Below, one piece after another: positions 1 through 11,430 of a DNA stretch of 64,000 nt (the first letter of the stretch is position 1; each line of letters begins with the position of its first letter). The position numbers were made by a program, and so were the translations under genes. Origin of the DNA: Pyropia yezoensis (Eukaryota > Rhodophyta > Bangiophyceae > Bangiales > Bangiaceae); the NCBI GenBank assembly GCA_009829735.1, contig CM020620.1:22232020-22296019 (forward strand). The letters are read 5' to 3'. The notes below the pieces were generated by a model that did not search any database, was not told the DNA's origin, and worked only from the letters and a program-made list of their open reading frames with translations.

Positions 1-1355
1 GCGGCCACGCCCCCAGCGGCGGCCTCGCCTGTGCGCGCCGCGCCTGCGCCCGCGCCGGCGGCGCCCACCAGCGAGCCGTCGGCGGCAGCCGCGACGCCAC
101 CGCCGCCGCCACCCCGCGCCGGGCCGCCGCCCCAGCCCGCGACGCCACCTGCCGAGCCGCCCGCCGTGTCGCCGCCCGTGACGGCGCCCGCGGCGGCTAC
201 GGGCGAGGCGTCGCCGCCCGCGGCCGCGGCGGCGGCGGCTGCCCCCATCGCCGCCCCCGCCCCCGCCGCTCCCTCCCCCCCCCCCCCCTCAAGGCGGTGG
301 CGCCGCCGCCACCGGCGACGGCGGCCAAAGCAGGGGCCAAGGCGCCTGCCAAGGCAGCGGCGGCGGCGGCGGCGGCGCGGGTGCCCCCCCCGCCGCCGCC
401 CAAGGCAGAGGTCAAGGCGCCCGCCAAGGGCGGCTCCCGCGCCGCCTTCAAGGCCGCCTTCCTCGGCGCCCCCCGGTCGGCGGCCAAGGCGGCGGCCAAG
501 GCGGCATCGCCGGTGGCGGCGGGGGCGGCCGGCAAGCCGGCACCGGCGCCGGCGCCGGCGCCTGCCGCTCCCGCAGCGGCGGCGGCGGCGGCGACAGCCG
601 CCCCGCCCGCCGCGGCACCCGCCGCCGCGGCGCCGCCACGGCCGGCCGCCACCCGTGACGCGGCGGTGCCGCCGCTGACCGCCCCCCCCCCCGCCCCCCC
701 CACCGGCCGGCGGGTCACCTTTGGCACCCCCCCCGCGGTGACCGCCGCCGCCGCCGACGCCGCCGCCGCCGTCACGGCAGCGGCGCCGCCCGGCGCCGCG
801 CCGTCGGCGGCCGCCCTCGACGCGGCCGTTGCCGCGGCGGTCGCGTCCATGGCCGCCCAGCGGGACGCTGCCGTCGCGTCGCGGGACGAGGCGGTCCGCG
901 CGGCGGCGGCGGCCCGGTCGGCCGCCGCCGCCGCCGCCGCACGGGCCGACGCGGCCACCGCCGCGGCGGCGCGGCGGGTGGCGGCGGCCGCGGCGGCGGC
1001 ACGCAAGGCGACGCTGGCCGAGGGCGGGGCGACGGCCCCCCGGGGGGCTGCGCCGCCGCCGCGGGCGGGCGCCGCCGCCGTGGCGGCCGCGGCCGACGCG
1101 GCCGACGCGGCCGCGGGGGGGGGGGCGGGGGCGGGGGACAAGGACGGCGGCGTTGGTGGGGGCGGTGGCGGCGGCGGTGGCGGCCGCGCGCTCCGCCGGC
1201 TGGCGCGGGGGGTGGTGCTGGCGGCGGCGCTGGCGGCGGCCTTCCAGGGCGGCATGGCCGCCGACGCCTGGGCCAAGGACGAGGACGCCGACGACCGCGC
1301 TGGCGAGGGGGGGGAGGAGCAGCCCCGTCGGCCGTTTTGGGTGTGGGGGCCTTGA
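1..1355 (+). CDS. Ala/Pro-rich protein with C-terminal membrane segment (5' partial)
   Basis: I do not recognise this protein. The reading frame that ends with the stop at 1353-1355 is open from about 297 and is rich in Ala, Pro and Lys. It has Lys-Ala repeats (AKAGAKAPAKAA), then an Ala/Arg/Asp helix-rich stretch at about 810-1010 that looks like a coiled coil (SRDEAVRAAAAARSAA), and a hydrophobic segment near the C-terminus (LARGVVLAAALAAAFQ) followed by an acidic tail ending RRPFWVWGP. Upstream of 297, similar Ala/Pro-rich coding sits in another frame (from 31). The two frames meet at a run of C at 277-290, so either the run length is wrong in the assembly or an exon boundary lies there. 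The start lies outside the window. It is plausibly a membrane-anchored low-complexity protein; GC bias alone could create much of this ORF, but the tail looks real. Confidence 0.4.
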   Translation, partial: GHAPSGGLACARRACARAGGAHQRAVGGSRDATAAATPRRAAAPARDATCRAARRVAARDGARGGYGRGVAARGRGGGGCPHRRPRPRRSLPPPPLKAVAPPPPATAAKAGAKAPAKAAAAAAAARVPPPPPPKAEVKAPAKGGSRAAFKAAFLGAPRSAAKAAAKAASPVAAGAAGKPAPAPAPAPAAPAAAAAAATAAPPAAAPAAAAPPRPAATRDAAVPPLTAPPPAPPTGRRVTFGTPPAVTAAAADAAAAVTAAAPPGAAPSAAALDAAVAAAVASMAAQRDAAVASRDEAVRAAAAARSAAAAAAARADAATAAAARRVAAAAAAARKATLAEGGATAPRGAAPPPRAGAAAVAAAADAADAAAGGGAGAGDKDGGVGGGGGGGGGGRALRRLARGVVLAAALAAAFQGGMAADAWAKDEDADDRAGEGGEEQPRRPFWVWGP

Positions 1356-2681
1356 GGGTAGGGAGGGGGGGGGGGGGACGGAGGGACGAGCATGGTATTT
1401 TGGGAGGGCGGGGGAGGGGGGGGGCGGGGGATTGGGGATTGGTGAAGGGGGGGGTTGGGGGTTGGGGGTTGGGGGCTGGGGGCTGGGGGCTGGGGGCTGG
1501 GGGCTGGGGGCTGGGGGGGGGCCCCCCCCAAACCCCCAGCCCCCAACCCCCGGGGGGGGGGGCGTCTGCTCCCCGTCGTCCGCCAATTGGCGTTGCCGCC
1601 GCGCGCCGCGCGGGCGCCGCGGCGGCCGCCGACCGACGGCGCGGCGGCGGGGGGCGGTGCCGTGTACCTATTCGTTTCCGTGCGCCCGCCGCCGGCACCG
1701 TGCCGGGCGGCGTTTCCTGGGGGATAGTCCTACGTGACGCGACCAAAGTTTTTTCTTCCATCCGCGTGTAGGGAGCACATGTGTGCGTGTTCCCCCCGGC
1801 CCCCCCTCTGCCGGTGTGTGTGAGTGCGGCAGGGCGGTTGGGTGGCGCGGCAGGGCGGTTGGGACGCCCCGTGGGGCGGGTGCGCTTCTTCAGGTGGCAA
1901 CGAAAAAAAAACCAGCAACAAGACGGGGCACACGGCACGGGCCGCGGCCACACGCCGTCCCCGCGTCGGGGGGTCGCCACAACATCTACGTTTAAAAAAG
2001 TAAGAGCAGAGGGTCTAAGCCAGGACGGGGGGGGGGGGGGGGGGAGGGGGGGGGGTGGGGGGTGGAGGAGCACACCATTCTTGGGAAGGGGGAACAGGGG
2101 GGTGGAGGGAGGGGAAGGAGGAGTAACGGCGGGGGAGGACCCCCGCCACGTCCACCCGACACCGTTGTGCAGCTGCAACTGCCCCCCACCGCAGGCGTGG
2201 CCACGGGGGCTCACCTCGCGCGGGCGCAAGCGCGGCCTGGCCGGCCGTCGACTGCGCGACGCGGCCGCTGCCCAGCATCACGCGCCGCCGCGCCACCCAC
2301 AACGCGGCCGGGAGGGGCGGCGGCAGCGGCTTTGGGGCGCGCGGGAGGCAGCGTGCCACGGCGGGACGCGGGGTGCAGGAGGGGCGGCCGGCCGTGGGGC
2401 CCCCCATCGCGCGGCGGCGGTGGCGTCGGTGATGACGACCACGGCGGCGGCGGTGGCAGCGCCGGAAAGTACCCGCGGCGGCAGCGATCGCGGCGGCAGG
2501 ACCAGTGGGCAGGGAGACGTCAAAAGGCAGCCGCTGCCCAGCAGCCGCTGCGCAGCTGCTGCACGGCCTTGACCCCACCTCTCTGGTAGAAAACAGCACC
2601 TGAGTCCTCAGGGCAGGGGAGGCCACGGCAGCCCGGTGCGGCACGGCCGGCAGCGAGCGGCGGGGCGGCGCCCCCCCCGCC
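1356..2681. other. Gap between converging genes, with G-rich/C-rich repeats
   Basis: This is the space between the 3' end of the Ala/Pro-rich gene (+) and the 3' end of the membrane-protein gene (-). It holds G runs at 1360-1445 and 2027-2065 and the ggggct tandem array described separately. I see no credible coding exon; the long ORFs here change with every G run and show only Pro/Arg/Gly composition. Confidence 0.5.
1453..1556. repeat. Tandem gggggct/gggggtt array facing a C-rich inverted copy
   Basis: About ten tandem copies of a 7-base unit (gggggtt, then gggggct) run from about 1453 to 1520. They are followed at once by a C-rich stretch (ccccccccaaacccccagc, 1520-1545) that can pair back with them. 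The G-rich strand can form G-quadruplexes, and the two arms together a long hairpin. Confidence 0.75.
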
Positions 2682-5600
2682 TCACCCGGTGCTCGGGCTG
2701 TCCGCCGCGAGTGGCCAGTCGGCGCTGTCCCCCTCCAGCGACGCGGTGGACGACTCGGCCGGGGGCACCTTCCAGGCCGCCTTGCGCAAGGCCGCGTGGG
2801 TGCGCCCCCCCCCCCCCCCTGCTCCTCATCCCCAAAGGAGGAGCCGCCACCGCCGCCGGCAGCGGCGTTCGCCGCCACCTGCGCGTCCACCCGCTTGGCC
2901 GACAGGGTCCAGTGGAAGAGCTGCACCACCACCGCCAGCGCCATGACCACGTCGAGGAAGATGACCAGCAGCAGCGCCACCACCCGTCGGGTCGTGCGGT
3001 ACTGTGCAATGCCGACAAGCGCGGTGGCGACAAAGAGGGTGCCCGTGCTGTCCCGGTTGGCAAACGGCACCAGCGGGTTTGTCGAGCCCCGGCTGATCAG
3101 CGTCAGGTCCAGGTGGACAAAGGCGCCGCGCCAGCCAAAGGCCGCCCATTCAGAGACGAGCGCCACGTGCAGCGCGCTTGTCTCAAGACTGCCCAGCGGG
3201 AGGGAGGTCAAAAAAGGGAAAAAAAGGGCAAGCCCGGTGTGGGGGCAAGGTGCACACATGGAAAGCAACTCCGGGAGAGACACGCACTAGAGCAGCCGTC
3301 ACAGAGCCGCAGTTGAGAAAGCCGTCAGTGTCAATGAGCCGCGAGCGACACGGGCCCACCACCCGCACCGCCCAACCACGCCGTCCAGTCAACAGAAGCG
3401 GGACTCTGGGGACAAACACGGAATGAACACAGCCCCCACAGGGCACGGCAGCAGAACGTACGCGTAGAGCATCAGGCCAAAGAAGATGACCGCCCCCTGG
3501 GCAATCGCCAGGTCCCGGTTAAAGTCCTTGCGCCGGCTGCGCGGGACGTACTTGGACAATAGCTTTGGAATCCACCGGAGCTCCTGCATGCTCCACGTTG
3601 CGCGGAAAAGGCTGCGGGTGGTGTCTCGGCGAGGTGGAGGGGGAAGCGGGTGCGTCATTCCGCACGACAAGCGGACAGCACGTGGACGCAGAGTCGAGGT
3701 GCGGACCGCGGGAATCCACAATCGCAGAGGGCGTGAGTCGGACCGCCCCACCACTCCCCACAGAGACTCGCTCCCTCTGAAGCGCCCGGGGTTCTGCCAA
3801 GAGGGGCGCGGTCACACCAAGGAAAGGTCCACTGCTCATCCCCCCCCGGTTCTCGCGCCGGCGCACGTCTCCCCGCCGCCCCCCCACCCCTCAACGTACG
3901 ACAAGACGGCCACGACCCCCAACAGAGCCCCGCACACGGTCATGGCAATGTCCGTGTCGGTGAGGAGCGGCGGAGGCTCGTCGAGAAAGGAGCCGTGGTC
4001 ACTCCCCGTCGCCGCCGCGTCTTGCCCCGACGCGTGGTACGAAGCAGCGAGGCCCAGGGAGGGGCCCAGCTCCGCGCACACATCGGCAGGGGTGTCCCCA
4101 ACGGTCGTCACGGGCGTAAATGCGAGGGGCGGGAGCATCGCGTTAGCAGCCACGGGCGTGGTTACACGCGCAGATGTGACGTTGTCGAGCAGAAGGGGAG
4201 GGGCGTCGTCCGTCTCAAAGCCCTGAAATGTGGGTGGGGGGGGGGGGGGAGGGGGGCGGAGAGGGGCGTTGAGGAGCCCGCGCGAGTCGCAAGACGAGAC
4301 CGGTGGGGCCATAAAAATTAGGATGGGCAGACGTGCAGGGTTAGCCATCCGCAGACAGAGAAAAAACCCAGTGCCGTGGTACCACAGGCGAGTTCCACGA
4401 CAGTCCAACAAGACCACAGCCCGCAGCGTGCGCCCCGCCACCCCACACCCCTGCCCAAAGAAATATCAGCGGGCGACACGTACGTTGCGGTAGCCCTGTG
4501 CGCTCCAGGCGCTGTCCCCAAATCGGGAAACGTTGTACTCAAAGTCCTCCTGCGGAAACGGTCCCTCTGGCCGCCCATCGACCTTGCCAATGTGCAGCAG
4601 AGCCGAAACACACGAGTCGAGCGTCGGGGGCTGGCCGTCCCCCCCAAGCGCCACCGCCTGGTACGTGCACGAGCCGTTGGCACCTGGGGTGGACGCGTCG
4701 GCCGCCGGCGGCCGCCGGATGGCCGCCGTCGCAATGTTGGAGCAGTCGGCGTTCATGCACTGGCACGCCAGCTGCGTCTGCACCGACGTGCCGCGGGTGT
4801 TGGTGTGGGGGGTCTCAAAGAGGAAGCGCACCACCGCCGACACGGCGGGGTGGTGTGGGCTAATGGCGCACAAGGGCGCGTCATCGTCGAGGCAGCGGTG
4901 CTCAGAGAGGCCAACGCCAACGTCGAGGAAGACGTCCTTATAGATAGAGGTCAGCTGGGGAGTGAGGCAAGGGGAGGGGACAAAGAGAAACCGGCCAGCC
5001 GTCCAGAGGATGATATAACGAAAGGGGATGGAGGAAGCACAGAGGACCAGACCATAAACCCCATGTCAGCATGGAGCCAGCGAAATGGAAAGGGGTGCAA
5101 CAACGCGGCGAGCACCACACGAGATCCCCCGCGTCACCCAGGCGGCAGCAGCGTCGACCCACACTTTGCCGGTCGTCCTCCCCCCCCCCCCCCCCCAACC
5201 CCCCACAGCCCCCCGACAGGGCGACCCCCCCCGCGCTGGCCACGCCACGTGACCATGCCAGTCCCTCCCGCCCCCTACACGTACGTAGTTATTCGCCGCA
5301 GACCAGTAGACGGTGCCGAAGGGCGTCTTTCCAATGGCGCCAGGCGCCACGAGCGTGGCGAGGCCATCCGTGAAGCGTACCTGGGATGGGCAAAGGTGAG
5401 AACGCAGAGGGCCATACACAGAAAGAGAAGAATAAAAAAAGGACGGGAAGAGAATACCATCGCAGCCAAGGTGCATGGCTCCCCGCCAGACAGGTGCAGC
5501 CGCCGCAGCATGCGTCGGGCAGCAGCAGGACGTGTCAGCAGACCACACACGCTGGAGTCCCCACAGACGCGGCCGGTCGTCCTCTCCCCTTCCCACAGCC

Positions 5601-6015
5601 CGCCCCCCCCCCCCCCCCCATCCATCCCTCCCAGCCCACCCCCCTTCCCCCGCTTCCCCCACCACTCAACCGTCCCTCCTCCCCCCCCCCCCCCCCCCCG
5701 TTCAAACCCCACAAGAAAGAAAGTCAGACCACCCCTCCACACGTACCGTCGACGAGATGGCCCCCGTGGGCCCCGTCGCGTACGGCAACGGCGACGGGGC
5801 GGCCGCCGGGCGGGCGGCCGGGGACAGGGGGTCAACCCCCCCCCCGCCCGCCCACGGCCACCAGCCCCGCGCGGTCGGCCACCCCCCCACCCCCCCCCCC
5901 CCGCCCAGCCGCGGGGCAGGCCGACACGGGCGTGGCCCAGCACCGCCACCCCCACCGCCACGTGGGCGGCCACGAGCACGGCGGCGGCGGTCGCCGCGCC
6001 GCCGCGGGGCCACAT
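2682..6015 (-). CDS. Multi-pass membrane protein, six exons, unrecognised family
   Basis: I model exons on the minus strand at about 5748-6015 or further out (5' part unclear, ending at 5747), 5285-5380, 4484-4954, 3900-4222, 3462-3611 and 2682-3188. Five junctions agree in phase with GT donors and AG acceptors; four donors are GTACGT. The protein has an N-terminal hydrophobic stretch (ATAAAVLVAAHVAVGVAVLG). A Cys-rich, probably extracellular domain follows (FGTVYWSAANNY, then CLDDDAPLCAIS and CQCMNADCSN, with NGS and NVS glycosylation sites). Then come a membrane segment (IAMTVCGALLGVVAVLS), a basic loop (SKYVPRSRRKDFNRD) and further membrane segments (GAVIFFGLMLYA, TLFVATALVGIA, VVALLLVIFLDVVMALAVVV). 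The C-terminus after the G run at 2805-2819 reads sensibly (THAALRKAAWKVPP, stop at 2682-2684) only if that run has a different length. I know no family with this arrangement. Confidence 0.6.
2805..2819. repeat. 15-base C run inside the last exon of the membrane-protein gene
   Basis: On the coding (minus) strand this is a poly-Gly run of G. As given, it leads into an Arg/Pro-rich frame. One base more (or two fewer) leads into a normal-looking Ala/Lys/Ser/Glu-containing C-terminus that stops at 2682. The run length is therefore suspect, either as an assembly error or as a variable site. Confidence 0.6.
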
Positions 6016-8930
6016 CGCTCCCCCCCCCCCCCCCCCGCCTACCGCCCCAAGGCAGGCGAGAGAGGAGGGGGGCGGGGGGGGGGTGGAAGCGGGGGACGTG
6101 GGCTGCCTGAGTGGGCGGGCTCACGGGGGGGGGGGGGAGGGGCGGGGGGGGGGGGAGCGGGGGGAGGGGAGGTTGTAGACGCACGACACGGTCGGCGGGT
6201 GGCGGTGGCGGTCGGCGGGTGGCGGTGGCGGTCGGCGGGTGGCGGTGGCGGTCGGCAACGGCGGCGGTGGGGGGTGGCGGCGACGGCCCGAGCGTCGTCC
6301 TCGGCGGCAGCGGCAGCGGCGGCGGCCGGCGGGAGAGGGAAAGGGTGTGGAGGCCGTGTGGGTGGGTGGGTGGGCGGGGCGGGTGGCGGGCTCGTCACGC
6401 CAAAGGCAGCGGTGGCACCCGAGCGGGGGGACGGTGGAGCGGGGGGTGCCACGACGAGCGGCGGGGGATATGACGTGAGGGGAGGGGACGACCGCGCCGC
6501 GCCTGTGGCGGGGCGCGTCCCAGCAGGGACAAGGCGAGGAGCGGGGCTGCCAGAAACACCCTCTGAGCGGGGGGGTGGGGGGGGGGGCCCGCGCGGGGGG
6601 GGCTGCCAACGACGGACGCGCTGAGGGGGGAGCGGAGAGGGGGGGGCGCCAGGTGGCGGGATCTTCTGGTAGGTACTGTTGTACGGTGCGGCAGCACCCC
6701 GGGCGGGGGGGCGGCGCCGCCGCAGGGTGCCGCGGGTGGGGGGGGGGGGGAAAACGCGGTGGGCCGCGGCTCGCTTCCAGCGAGTAGCCAGGCACCTCTA
6801 CACAGCTCGGTGTGAGGAGGAGGGGGGTGGGAGGAGGTGGGGGGGGCGGGAGGAGGTGGGGGGGGGTGAGGGGGGTGGGCACACCGCCCCGAAGCGTGGC
6901 GTTGCGCGACCGAGCGGCGGGGGCCGCAGTAGCAGCCGCGGTTTTGCGGGCGGCGGTGCGGGGGGGGCGGTGGAGGTGGTGGGGGCCCAGTCGAAGCGGG
7001 CCACAGGGGGGGGGTGGGCGCTCTTATTGGGCGGATCCCTCCCGGGAGGCACGACTGGGACTGGCGGCGGGGGGCGCGTTGGAGGGGGGGGTCGGCACAA
7101 GCGGCCACGCGGGGCTAAAGGTGGCGGATCCAGGTCGGTGGGCGGGTGCCACCCCACCAGCGCGGGTGGCGGGGGAGCCGCGGCAGCGCGTCGGCCGTTG
7201 GTCGCCGCCGATCGGCGGCGGCGGCCAGCGCCCCCTCCTCCTCCCACCATCGCTGGTGGTTGGCCCGTCGCCACAGAACACGGGGGGTGGTGGGGCGGGG
7301 GCGCGTCCGAGGCGGATTTTTTTTGCTCGCAGGCTGGCCGGTGGTTGTGGTTAGGGGTGCCGCCACGGCGGCGGGGCGGGCACGGCTGGCCGTGGCGACA
7401 CCTTCCCGACACGAGTCAGTGCTGATGGTTGGCCGACGTGGGGCCGCCTGGAGGGGGGCACGTGTCTGAAGTCCCGTCTCACGGCCCAACAGAGGGGGCG
7501 GCGCTTCGTGCTGGGGAAGGAAGCAGGATCCAAGAGCCCGCCGCGAGATTCAGGCGCGGACAGCAGATGAGGCGTCAGCCTCATCGACCAGTAGAGTTTC
7601 AATTCGTGTCAGCTCACCTAGTGCAACTGCTGTGATCAGCAGATTCAAGCTGCTGTAGTTCATTCGAGTCATAAAAAATTACGAGTCCACTTGTAAATGG
7701 GTCTGCAGAAGGGCCGGGAGCCAGAGTGCTTATCTTGGACTCACTGAGTTTCGATCGTACATTCAGTACTCAGTGCGAGAATCGATGGAGAAAACCGTAC
7801 CGAGCAATCTCATTGTGCTATGTATACGTACAGTTTCTACTGAAGGCACCACAGCACCCGAGGCATAACACGAAAACATTTCGTAGTCCACTCGCCCCGC
7901 CAAGATAAGCGCGTTGCCATTGGGTTGGCGGATCTCGCCCCTCGCCATTGCGGCGCCGCAGTCCCCCCTCCGCCAAGGTCGCGATCGTCGGAGGCGGCGG
8001 CCGAGTGCGGGGGAAAGGGGGGAGTGGAATATGCGCGACTGTTGAGCGCAGTGGCGCGCACCCCGTTGTTTCGTTCGACAATGCCCAAGATTGAATTAAT
8101 ACCAGGGAGGAGGAGGCGTGCGCCAGAGTCCTTGCGTACCCCTTTTGCCAACCCCTGCTCCCCCTCCCCTCCCAGAAGAGTGTCTAACCCGGCGGGCACG
8201 AGGCACCGTCTGCCGCTCCTGCTCTGCGCAAGACTACCACCGCGAGGCGCGACCCGCCAACGGCGCATGCCCCGCCGTCACCTCCCACCGCTGTCCACCT
8301 GCCGCTCTGCCCTCGAGATCATCAAGGGGGCCTGGCTACTCAGCGGGACACATGAAGCACGACGTGGGGCACGGTCCATAAAGGAACGTGAACCTGGTGC
8401 CCGTCCTCTTTTGGTCGCCGCAAAGGACAGCCGACAGCGTCTCTGTCGGCGGCGGCGTCGCCGATGCACTGGCAGCCGCCGCGCCGGCCACCGCTGTTGC
8501 ATTGGCCGCCGCCGTGAGCGTCTCCGACGCCGCCTCCGTGGCGGCGGCGGTCGCCCGGCCACTAAGAGGGACGGTGGCAGCCACGACTAGCGTCGAAGGC
8601 CGCAACCATCACCGCCGCAGCAGACGCGACGAGCAGCCGCACAGCGCGGGTAGGGGCCGCGACCATGGCAAGAGGGAGCAGAGGGGTGGGGAGGTCGCGA
8701 CCCCGATGTCGGGGGAGGAGCTTGAGGGGCGGGGCGAGAACTCAATATGTACCGAGTCCACGAACTCATTGTGTGACCTTCGGAGGCCGCAGCACTGCCA
8801 CTGGGCACCGTACCTTGCCGGTTCATAGAAGGGGCCAGGTGGGGGGTGGGTACAGTACCTGTAGGCCAGCGGTGGACAAAAGGGTCAAGTGCTCCCCGTG
8901 GCCAGTGTCTCGCAAACCCACATGACTAGC
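6016..8930. other. Region without a confident gene; GC-rich low complexity, then a lower-GC patch
   Basis: From 6016 to about 7560 the sequence is mostly G runs with gcggtg-type repeats. ORFs here are long on both strands but contain only Pro/Gly/Arg/Ala and shift at each run. From about 7570 to 7910 the sequence is distinctly less GC-rich, with no ORF of note. From 8388 to 8605 both strands are open with Ala/Ser/Thr-rich codons, but neither reading begins with ATG. I assign no gene. Confidence 0.4.
6189..6256. repeat. 20-bp tandem repeat, about 3.4 copies
   Basis: The unit gtcggcgggtggcggtggcg is repeated three times and then begins a fourth copy before changing to gtcggcaacgg. It lies in the GC-rich stretch upstream of the membrane-protein gene. 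Confidence 0.8.
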
Positions 8931-11430
8931 GCGGCGTGGAGCCCTCGGTAAAGAGCGAAAGCTTCTGGACGCAGGGCACAATACAACACATACATATCCT
9001 TAAGTACAGAAAGAATGGATAAGCGCATGCACTTTGGTGAAGGACGTGCGCGATGGCATCCGTCGCTGAGCAACACAAAGTCGAGAGCCCCACCCCGGCC
9101 GTGACAATGCCGATCCGGCCGCCACGAGAGCTCTCCCTGAGCCACACACGGGGCATGGCCTGTCTCTGCAGTCGCCACGAGACGTCACAGCAGGCTGCCC
9201 CCACTCTCGAGGCACCACCAGCGCGCCGCCACTGCGGCGAGAGGTTGGAAAATGAGGGAGTGGGGGCCCCTCTGAAGAGGCGGAGAGGGTGGCCTTCCGC
9301 TCCCGTTGCACCATGTCGCGCCGCCACGCCTCGTACACACGCCCGTGCCTGCTGGCCGCGGGATCCTTGCGGGAAGATGGCCGCTTGCCGCCAGTGTTTT
9401 TTGTTCGTGTCTGCATCCCTGTGCGGCCGCACACGTGCGAGGCGGCCAGCCCAACAGCCTTGGCCTTCGGCCGCGCCCCACTCCCCCCTCGCGCCTCTCC
9501 CCGGGCCCCCCCCCCCCCCCCTGTCTCGGTGCCCGTGGGCCCACTGTCCGCGTGGCGGCGGCCGTCCACACCGTCACGCCGTCACGGTGGCAACAGGGCC
9601 CCGGCCGCCCCGGCCGCCACGTCCCCCACCTCTGGGGACCGCCCGCCCCCCCCCCTCCCCTCCTCCCGATGGGGCGGCGCACGGATCCACCCTCCGCGGG
9701 TCACCACCACCAGGCCCCGGCCGGGCCACGGACCGACCGCCGCCCGCTCCGTCGCCGTTCTTCGTGGGGTCGTTGCGCGCCTCGCCCGCCCGCGAGCGTC
9801 CCCCCCCCCCCGCCCGCCGCCCACCAGGAGGCCACGATCGTGGCGGCGGCGCCCCAATCGGCGCGCCCAAGCGGCGCCACTGCGAGCCTGGCGGCGCACT
9901 GCCAGCGGGTTTGGCGCAGCGCCGGCCGGGCGCGTGCGTCACGTTGCGTCGGCAGCCGCCAGGGGAGGGAGGGTGCGGTGGCCACGAGGCAGTGCAGCCC
10001 ACCCCCCCACCCACTCCAGGCCCGGGTCCCCCCACCCACACGCGCAGGGGTACACTCTCCCCTAGGCCATACCCGCCCCCCGCCCGGGCGGGTGTTTCGG
10101 ACGGGTCGACGCCCACCGCAACCCATGATGGAGAGGGGGGGCGCCATCATCCATGGCCTCCATCGGTTTTGCACCCGCTCGGCTGGCGGGGTGGGGGGTG
10201 TGGATGGGGGGGAGGGCGGGAGGGGGCCAGGGGGACCACCCCTCTTTTTTTCTCTCTCTCACCAGGCCCGCCTGATGATGAAGCAGACACGGTGGGTCGT
10301 CTCGCCTGAGCCGTCCAGAGAGAGAGTGGTGGAAGGGGAGGCACCGCCCTCCTCCCCGCCCGCCAGGCCCTGCCACGCATCGTCCGCAGCGGCGCACCGC
10401 CACGACCACCACCGCGGCCGGCCGTCGTCGCTGCGGCGGGTGGCGGTGGCGGTGGCGGTGGCGCCGGGCCCACCACCACCGCTAGCCACCAGCCCGCCGC
10501 CGGCCGCGGCCGTTGCGGCGCCCGCGCGGGCGTGTGAGTTCCAGGCGGTATGGGCGTCTGCGGCTCCGCGCGGGGGCTGTGTATTTTTGGAAGAAGAAAA
10601 TGCAGCAGGCGCGGGGCGGGAAGGGGGGGGGGGCGCACCGCATCTTCAGCCCATTCCCCCCCCCCATCCCCCCCCCCCCCCTCCCCCCCCCCCCCCCCCC
10701 CCACAGCCGCGCCCTTCCACACAAAGAGAGTGGAGGCCCTGGCTGGTAGGCGCCGCGGCGCTCATGCGTTTCGTGGATTCGCACACCCCCCCAACCCGGG
10801 TGATGCCGCACGAGCGTGGAGCATCCGTGTGTGGCTGTGAGCGGGCCAGGCCACCCCCCTGCGCTTGCCCCGCGCGCGCGTGGCGTTTGCGAGGTCCTTG
10901 TGCGTAGCGGCCACCAGCCGCACGCAGTCCATCGTGGAGGGCCGCCCCCACCGCCCTGTGCGTGGCGGGGGCGGTGGTCGCCACCCACCCGGCCGCCTGC
11001 AGGCAGGCAGGCAGGCAGGCAAACAGGCAGGCACCCAGGCAGCATGCACCTAGCCGTCAACGTGCGGCGGGCGGTGGAGCGGGAGGGGGGTGCTCTCAAA
11101 GACTGAGCTATGGCGGGGGTCCAGATGCGCGGATGGCCACACCCGCCCAAGGCGTGGCACACTTTGAGCCCTTGGCGTGCGACGTAGCGCCGCGGTGGAG
11201 GTTCCCAGGCAGAACGTACTCCCCGCGGTCCCATCCCACCAGTCCGTGCCAGAAGGAGGAGAGGGCGGTGTGAACTGCACAGGATTAGTCGGGGTGGAGC
11301 GCCCAGCACAAATTCGGCACCGCCTCCACCCTGCGGTACACATGGACGCCAATGGGAGTCGCGCACAGCGACGATGGACCATGCCACCCAAGGCACACGA
11401 GCGCGCGGAGCGGGGCGAGGAGGTCACCAC
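8931..11430 (-). other. Possible spliced minus-strand gene, unresolved
   Basis: Several minus-strand stretches have balanced amino-acid composition and plausible splice borders, unlike the shadows around them. One at about 11217-11271 reads HTALSSFWHGLVGWDRG between an acceptor (actaatcctgtgcag) and a GTACGT donor. One near 10900-10960 reads STMDCVRLVAATHKDLANAT after a long pyrimidine tract formed by (tgcc)n. One at about 9240-9370 reads GRVYEAWRRDMVQRERKATL. One at about 8888-9030 reads SVLKDMYVLYCALRPEAF. I cannot chain them into one consistent frame and recognise no domain. Treat this as a pointer for transcript mapping, not as a gene call. Confidence 0.25.
10996..11044. repeat. (ggca)n microsatellite
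   Basis: About eleven imperfect copies of caggcaggca-type tetranucleotides. On the minus strand it reads (tgcc)n followed by tgcag, so it could serve as the pyrimidine tract of a 3' splice site for the possible minus-strand gene. Confidence 0.85.

Noticed and set aside
4376-6178. 600-codon ORF on the plus strand
   Set aside because: It lies opposite the membrane-protein gene, whose exons have consistent splice phases and membrane segments; the plus frame is Pro/Arg-rich shadow.
8388-8828. Ala-rich ORF on the plus strand and its minus-strand partner
   Set aside because: Neither begins with ATG, and both reflect Ala/Ser/Thr codon symmetry in GC-rich DNA.
9306-10907. 533-codon ORF on the plus strand
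   Set aside because: Pro/Arg/His-rich with homopolymers; no domain and no sensible N-terminus.
10700-11430. MBOAT acyltransferase gene suggested by SSFWHG
   Set aside because: The upstream space before the cyclin gene is only about 300 bases, too small for the expected N-terminal membrane helices, and no other family motif was found.
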